Source: Deltaproteobacteria bacterium RIFOXYD12_FULL_56_24
Lineage (GTDB): Bacteria > Desulfobacterota > Desulfobulbia > Desulfobulbales > Desulfurivibrionaceae
DNA: 34,148 nucleotides
Assembly: GCA_001799285.1 (NCBI GenBank)
Contig: MGTD01000054.1
Coordinates: 10,962 to 45,109 of the forward strand
Direction: 5' to 3'
The notes under the pieces are model-generated. The model was not told the origin of the DNA, did no database searches, and worked only from the letters and a program-made list of their open reading frames with translations. A program made the translations under genes and the position numbers. Shown here piece by piece: positions 31,983 through 34,148 of the stretch. Numbering within the stretch: position 1 is the first letter of the stretch; every line of letters begins with the position of its first letter.

Positions 31983-33910
31983 AAAAGAAAGTTACCTTCC
32001 TGCCCGACAACCTCACCATCGAGGTGGAGGCAGGGGAAAATCTGCTGGCCGCCGCAGCCAAGGCCGGCCTCTATATTCAGGCCTCCTGCGGCGGCGACGG
32101 CGTCTGCGGCAAGTGCAAGATCAAAGTCGAACAGGGCGAAGTTGCCGCCAACAAGGTTATGCAGCTCTCGACTGAGGAGCATGCGGCCGGCTTCCGCCTG
32201 GCCTGCCAGTCATCGATCACCCAGGATCTGGTGGTTTCCATCCCTGCCGCGATCAGCAAGGACGGCAAGGCTCTCCGGGCCAAACCCAAAACCACCCGGG
32301 CCATCTCCGCCCGCTCGCTGGACGAGCTCATCGGCACTTGGCAGGTATCGCCACCGGTGGAAAAACGTTTTCTGGTCCTGGAGCCGCCGACCATTGCCGA
32401 CAATATCCCAGATCTCCAGCGTCTGATGCGGGCCATCAAAAAGAAGTGCCATGACTGCGCCGAACCCACCTACGATCACCCGGAGCTGTTGATGGAGCTG
32501 CCCTTCATTCTGCGGGAGGCAAACTGGCAGGTGACCGCAATCATGCTCCGCGGCAAGCGGTCCGAGGAACCGGACCGGATCATCGCCCTGGAACCGGGCG
32601 ACACCACGGGCAACCTCTACGGCCTGGCCGTGGACATCGGCACCACCACGGTCTGCGGGGTGCTGATCGATCTCAACTCCGGCGAGGTGATCGCCGAGGC
32701 CTCGGCCTACAACGAGCAGATCGGCTGCGGCGAGGATGTCATCTCCCGGATCATCTACTCCCAGCGGCCCGGCGGCCTGAAGGACTTGCAGGAGAAGGTG
32801 GTCCGCACCATCAACTCGGTGATCGAAACGGTCTGCCAAAAAGTGCAGATCAACCCCAGCAACATCAGCTACCTAATGGCCGCCGGCAACACCATCATGA
32901 GCCACCTGCTCCTGGGCCTGAACCCCAAGTATCTGCGGGAAGCCCCCTATGTGCCGACCTGCAGCCACTTCCCTCTAACCAGGGCGGCCGCGCTCGGCAT
33001 CCACGCCCACCCCTCGGTGCGCCTTTTCCTCTACCCATCGGTGGCCAGCTACGTGGGCGGAGACATCGTCTCCGGGGTCCATGCCTGCCAGATGTACAAG
33101 AGCCCTAAACTCACCCTGTTCATCGATATCGGCACCAACGGCGAAATCGTGGTGGGCAACGAGGAGTGGATGGTCTGCGCCGCCTGCTCCGCCGGTCCGG
33201 CCTTCGAGGGGGGCGGCATCAAGCACGGCATGCGGGCCAATGCCGGAGCCATCGAGAACTTCCATATCCACCCGGAAACCCTTGAGCCGATGATCATCAC
33301 CATCGACCGGATCAAACCCTGCGGGATCTGCGGCTCCGGGCTGATCGCCATTGTGGCCGAACTGCTGGAAGCCGGAGTCATCGACCAGCAGGGCAAGTTC
33401 AACCAGAGCCTTGACCATCCCCGCCTCCGCCAGGGGATCGACGGCTTTGAATATGTGCTGGTCTGGGGCAAGAACTCCCTGATGGGTGAGGATATCGCCA
33501 TCACCGAGGTGGATCTGGACAACCTGATCCGGGCCAAGGGCGCCATGTATGCGGGCTACATCACCCTGCTGGAATCGGTGGGCATGACCTTTACTGATCT
33601 GGACCGGGTAATCATGGCAGGCAATTTCGGGGCCTATATCGATCTGGAACAGGCGATCTGCATCGGGCTTTTACCGGACATCGACCGCGACAAATTCTAC
33701 TATCTGGGCAACGCCTCCATGCTGGGCTGTCAGATCAGCCTCACCGACCATGTCCGCTTCCGGGAGCGGATGATGGTAAGCTCGCTAATGACCAATATGG
33801 AGCTCTCGGAAAGCGCCCAGTTCATGGGGCATTATATGGCCTCGCTCTTTCTGCCCCACACCGACATGGCGCTGTTTCCTTCAGTACAAGATAAACTGCT
33901 CCAAAGCTGA
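31979..33910 (+). CDS. RACo-like reductive activator of corrinoid proteins (2Fe-2S + ASKHA domains)
   Basis: 643 residues. An N-terminal plant-type [2Fe-2S] ferredoxin has C37, C43, C46 and C76 (CGGDGVCGKC...ACQ). A linker and the long C-terminal ASKHA-fold ATPase of the RACo type follow, with the phosphate motif AVDIGTTT (217-224), DIGTNGE and a GSGLIAIVAELLEAG segment. These proteins use ATP to reduce inactive Co(II) corrinoid methyl carriers back to Co(I). The ATG overlaps the cyclase stop (ATGA), which is an odd operon partner. No corrinoid protein or methyltransferase is in view; a partner may lie beyond 34148. Confidence 0.93.
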   Translation: MKKKVTFLPDNLTIEVEAGENLLAAAAKAGLYIQASCGGDGVCGKCKIKVEQGEVAANKVMQLSTEEHAAGFRLACQSSITQDLVVSIPAAISKDGKALRAKPKTTRAISARSLDELIGTWQVSPPVEKRFLVLEPPTIADNIPDLQRLMRAIKKKCHDCAEPTYDHPELLMELPFILREANWQVTAIMLRGKRSEEPDRIIALEPGDTTGNLYGLAVDIGTTTVCGVLIDLNSGEVIAEASAYNEQIGCGEDVISRIIYSQRPGGLKDLQEKVVRTINSVIETVCQKVQINPSNISYLMAAGNTIMSHLLLGLNPKYLREAPYVPTCSHFPLTRAAALGIHAHPSVRLFLYPSVASYVGGDIVSGVHACQMYKSPKLTLFIDIGTNGEIVVGNEEWMVCAACSAGPAFEGGGIKHGMRANAGAIENFHIHPETLEPMIITIDRIKPCGICGSGLIAIVAELLEAGVIDQQGKFNQSLDHPRLRQGIDGFEYVLVWGKNSLMGEDIAITEVDLDNLIRAKGAMYAGYITLLESVGMTFTDLDRVIMAGNFGAYIDLEQAICIGLLPDIDRDKFYYLGNASMLGCQISLTDHVRFRERMMVSSLMTNMELSESAQFMGHYMASLFLPHTDMALFPSVQDKLLQS

Positions 33911-33916
33911 AACGCG

Positions 33917-33988
33917 TAACGCAAAGGCGCAAAGACAACATGTTGAAATAAGATGATTAAAACTTTGCGACTTTGCGGCTTTGCGTTA
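33917..33988. repeat. Inverted repeat 'TAACGCAAAGGCGCAAAG', complete
   Basis: Left arm TAACGCAAAGGCGCAAAG (33917-33934) and right arm CTTTGCGGCTTTGCGTTA (33971-33988) flank an AT-rich centre. The left unit also occurs at 10195-10217. Its right end merges into the 59-bp repeat. Confidence 0.7.
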
Positions 33989-34045
33989 AAGCTGAGTTGA
34001 GCAGCTTGCCTGCTCAAACGAAACTTATACCCTCTGGGTGCAAAA
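33987..34045 (+). repeat. 59-bp repeat family, intact copy 2
   Basis: Identical to 22771-22829 over all 59 bases. It sits between the RACo gene and the partial gene at the right edge, abutting the preceding inverted repeat. Confidence 0.85.
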
Positions 34046-34074
34046 AAATTAGTGCCCGCGAGTCATCAATTACC

Positions 34075-34148
34075 ATGGAAAACATAGAACCAGACCTGGC
34101 CGTCTGCCTGCGCCACAACCCGGTCCGTCCCGAAGGGCTTTTCCCCTT
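34075..34148 (+). CDS. Start of an unidentified gene, cut by window end
   Basis: An ATG at 34075 opens a frame of 24 codons (MENIEPDLAVCLRHNPVRPE...) that runs off the window. Composition is like the coding genes here, but the ribosome site is weak and nothing can be said about function. Confidence 0.4.
   Translation, partial: MENIEPDLAVCLRHNPVRPEGLFP

Overview
The window reads as a GC-rich bacterial chromosome segment. The best guess is an anaerobic Desulfobacterota (Desulfobulbales-like sulfate reducer or relative). This is inferred from the gene set: a RACo-type corrinoid activator, a B12-binding radical SAM protein, a sensor cyclase with two c-type haem motifs, groESL, ilvE, lgt, rpe, hslO, and chemoreceptor/CheW genes. 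No marker gene fixes the species.

Layout. 1-2250: 5' part of a type I restriction gene (hsdR) running off the left edge, a decayed fragment of a SNF2-type helicase, and tRNA-Met; this looks like a decayed defence locus at the 3' end of a tRNA gene. 2300-6450: groL, groES and ilvE on the minus strand, then tRNA-Pro (minus) and tRNA-Asn (plus). 6700-10160: iron-dependent alcohol dehydrogenase, a REP-associated transposase (RAYT) flanked by REP palindromes, and a convergent radical SAM gene. 10330-14925: lgt, a periplasmic M16 double-domain peptidase and rpe. 14985-20442 (minus): hslO behind a frameshifted zinc-ribbon gene, then a four-gene cell-envelope operon with three FlgO-like secreted proteins and a membrane protein carrying three SDIDxLL motifs. 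20911-22700: an unknown gene convergent with a nitrilase-RfaE2 fusion. 22874-26240: tRNA-Ala followed by an AT-richer foreign-looking three-gene cassette: Dam-type methylase, ParB-like protein, and a candidate PD-(D/E)xK nuclease. 26426-29722: unknown protein, chemoreceptor with a periplasmic zinc-binding CZB domain, CheW. 30153-33910: haem-c diguanylate cyclase translationally overlapped with RACo. A partial gene starts at 34075.

The window is rich in dispersed structured repeats. (1) REP palindromes starting GTAG, with their own RAYT. (2) A previously unfamiliar family of 105-106-bp imperfect palindromes (4718-4822, 14146-14251, 20470-20575) with a conserved core and quite different but self-complementary outer arms. 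(3) A 59-bp repeat, two copies identical, the third with a changed hairpin loop and a 107-bp interruption. (4) 'AACGCAAAGGCGCAAAG' inverted repeats. The strongest candidates for something new are palindrome family (2) and the methylase/ParB-like/nuclease cassette.
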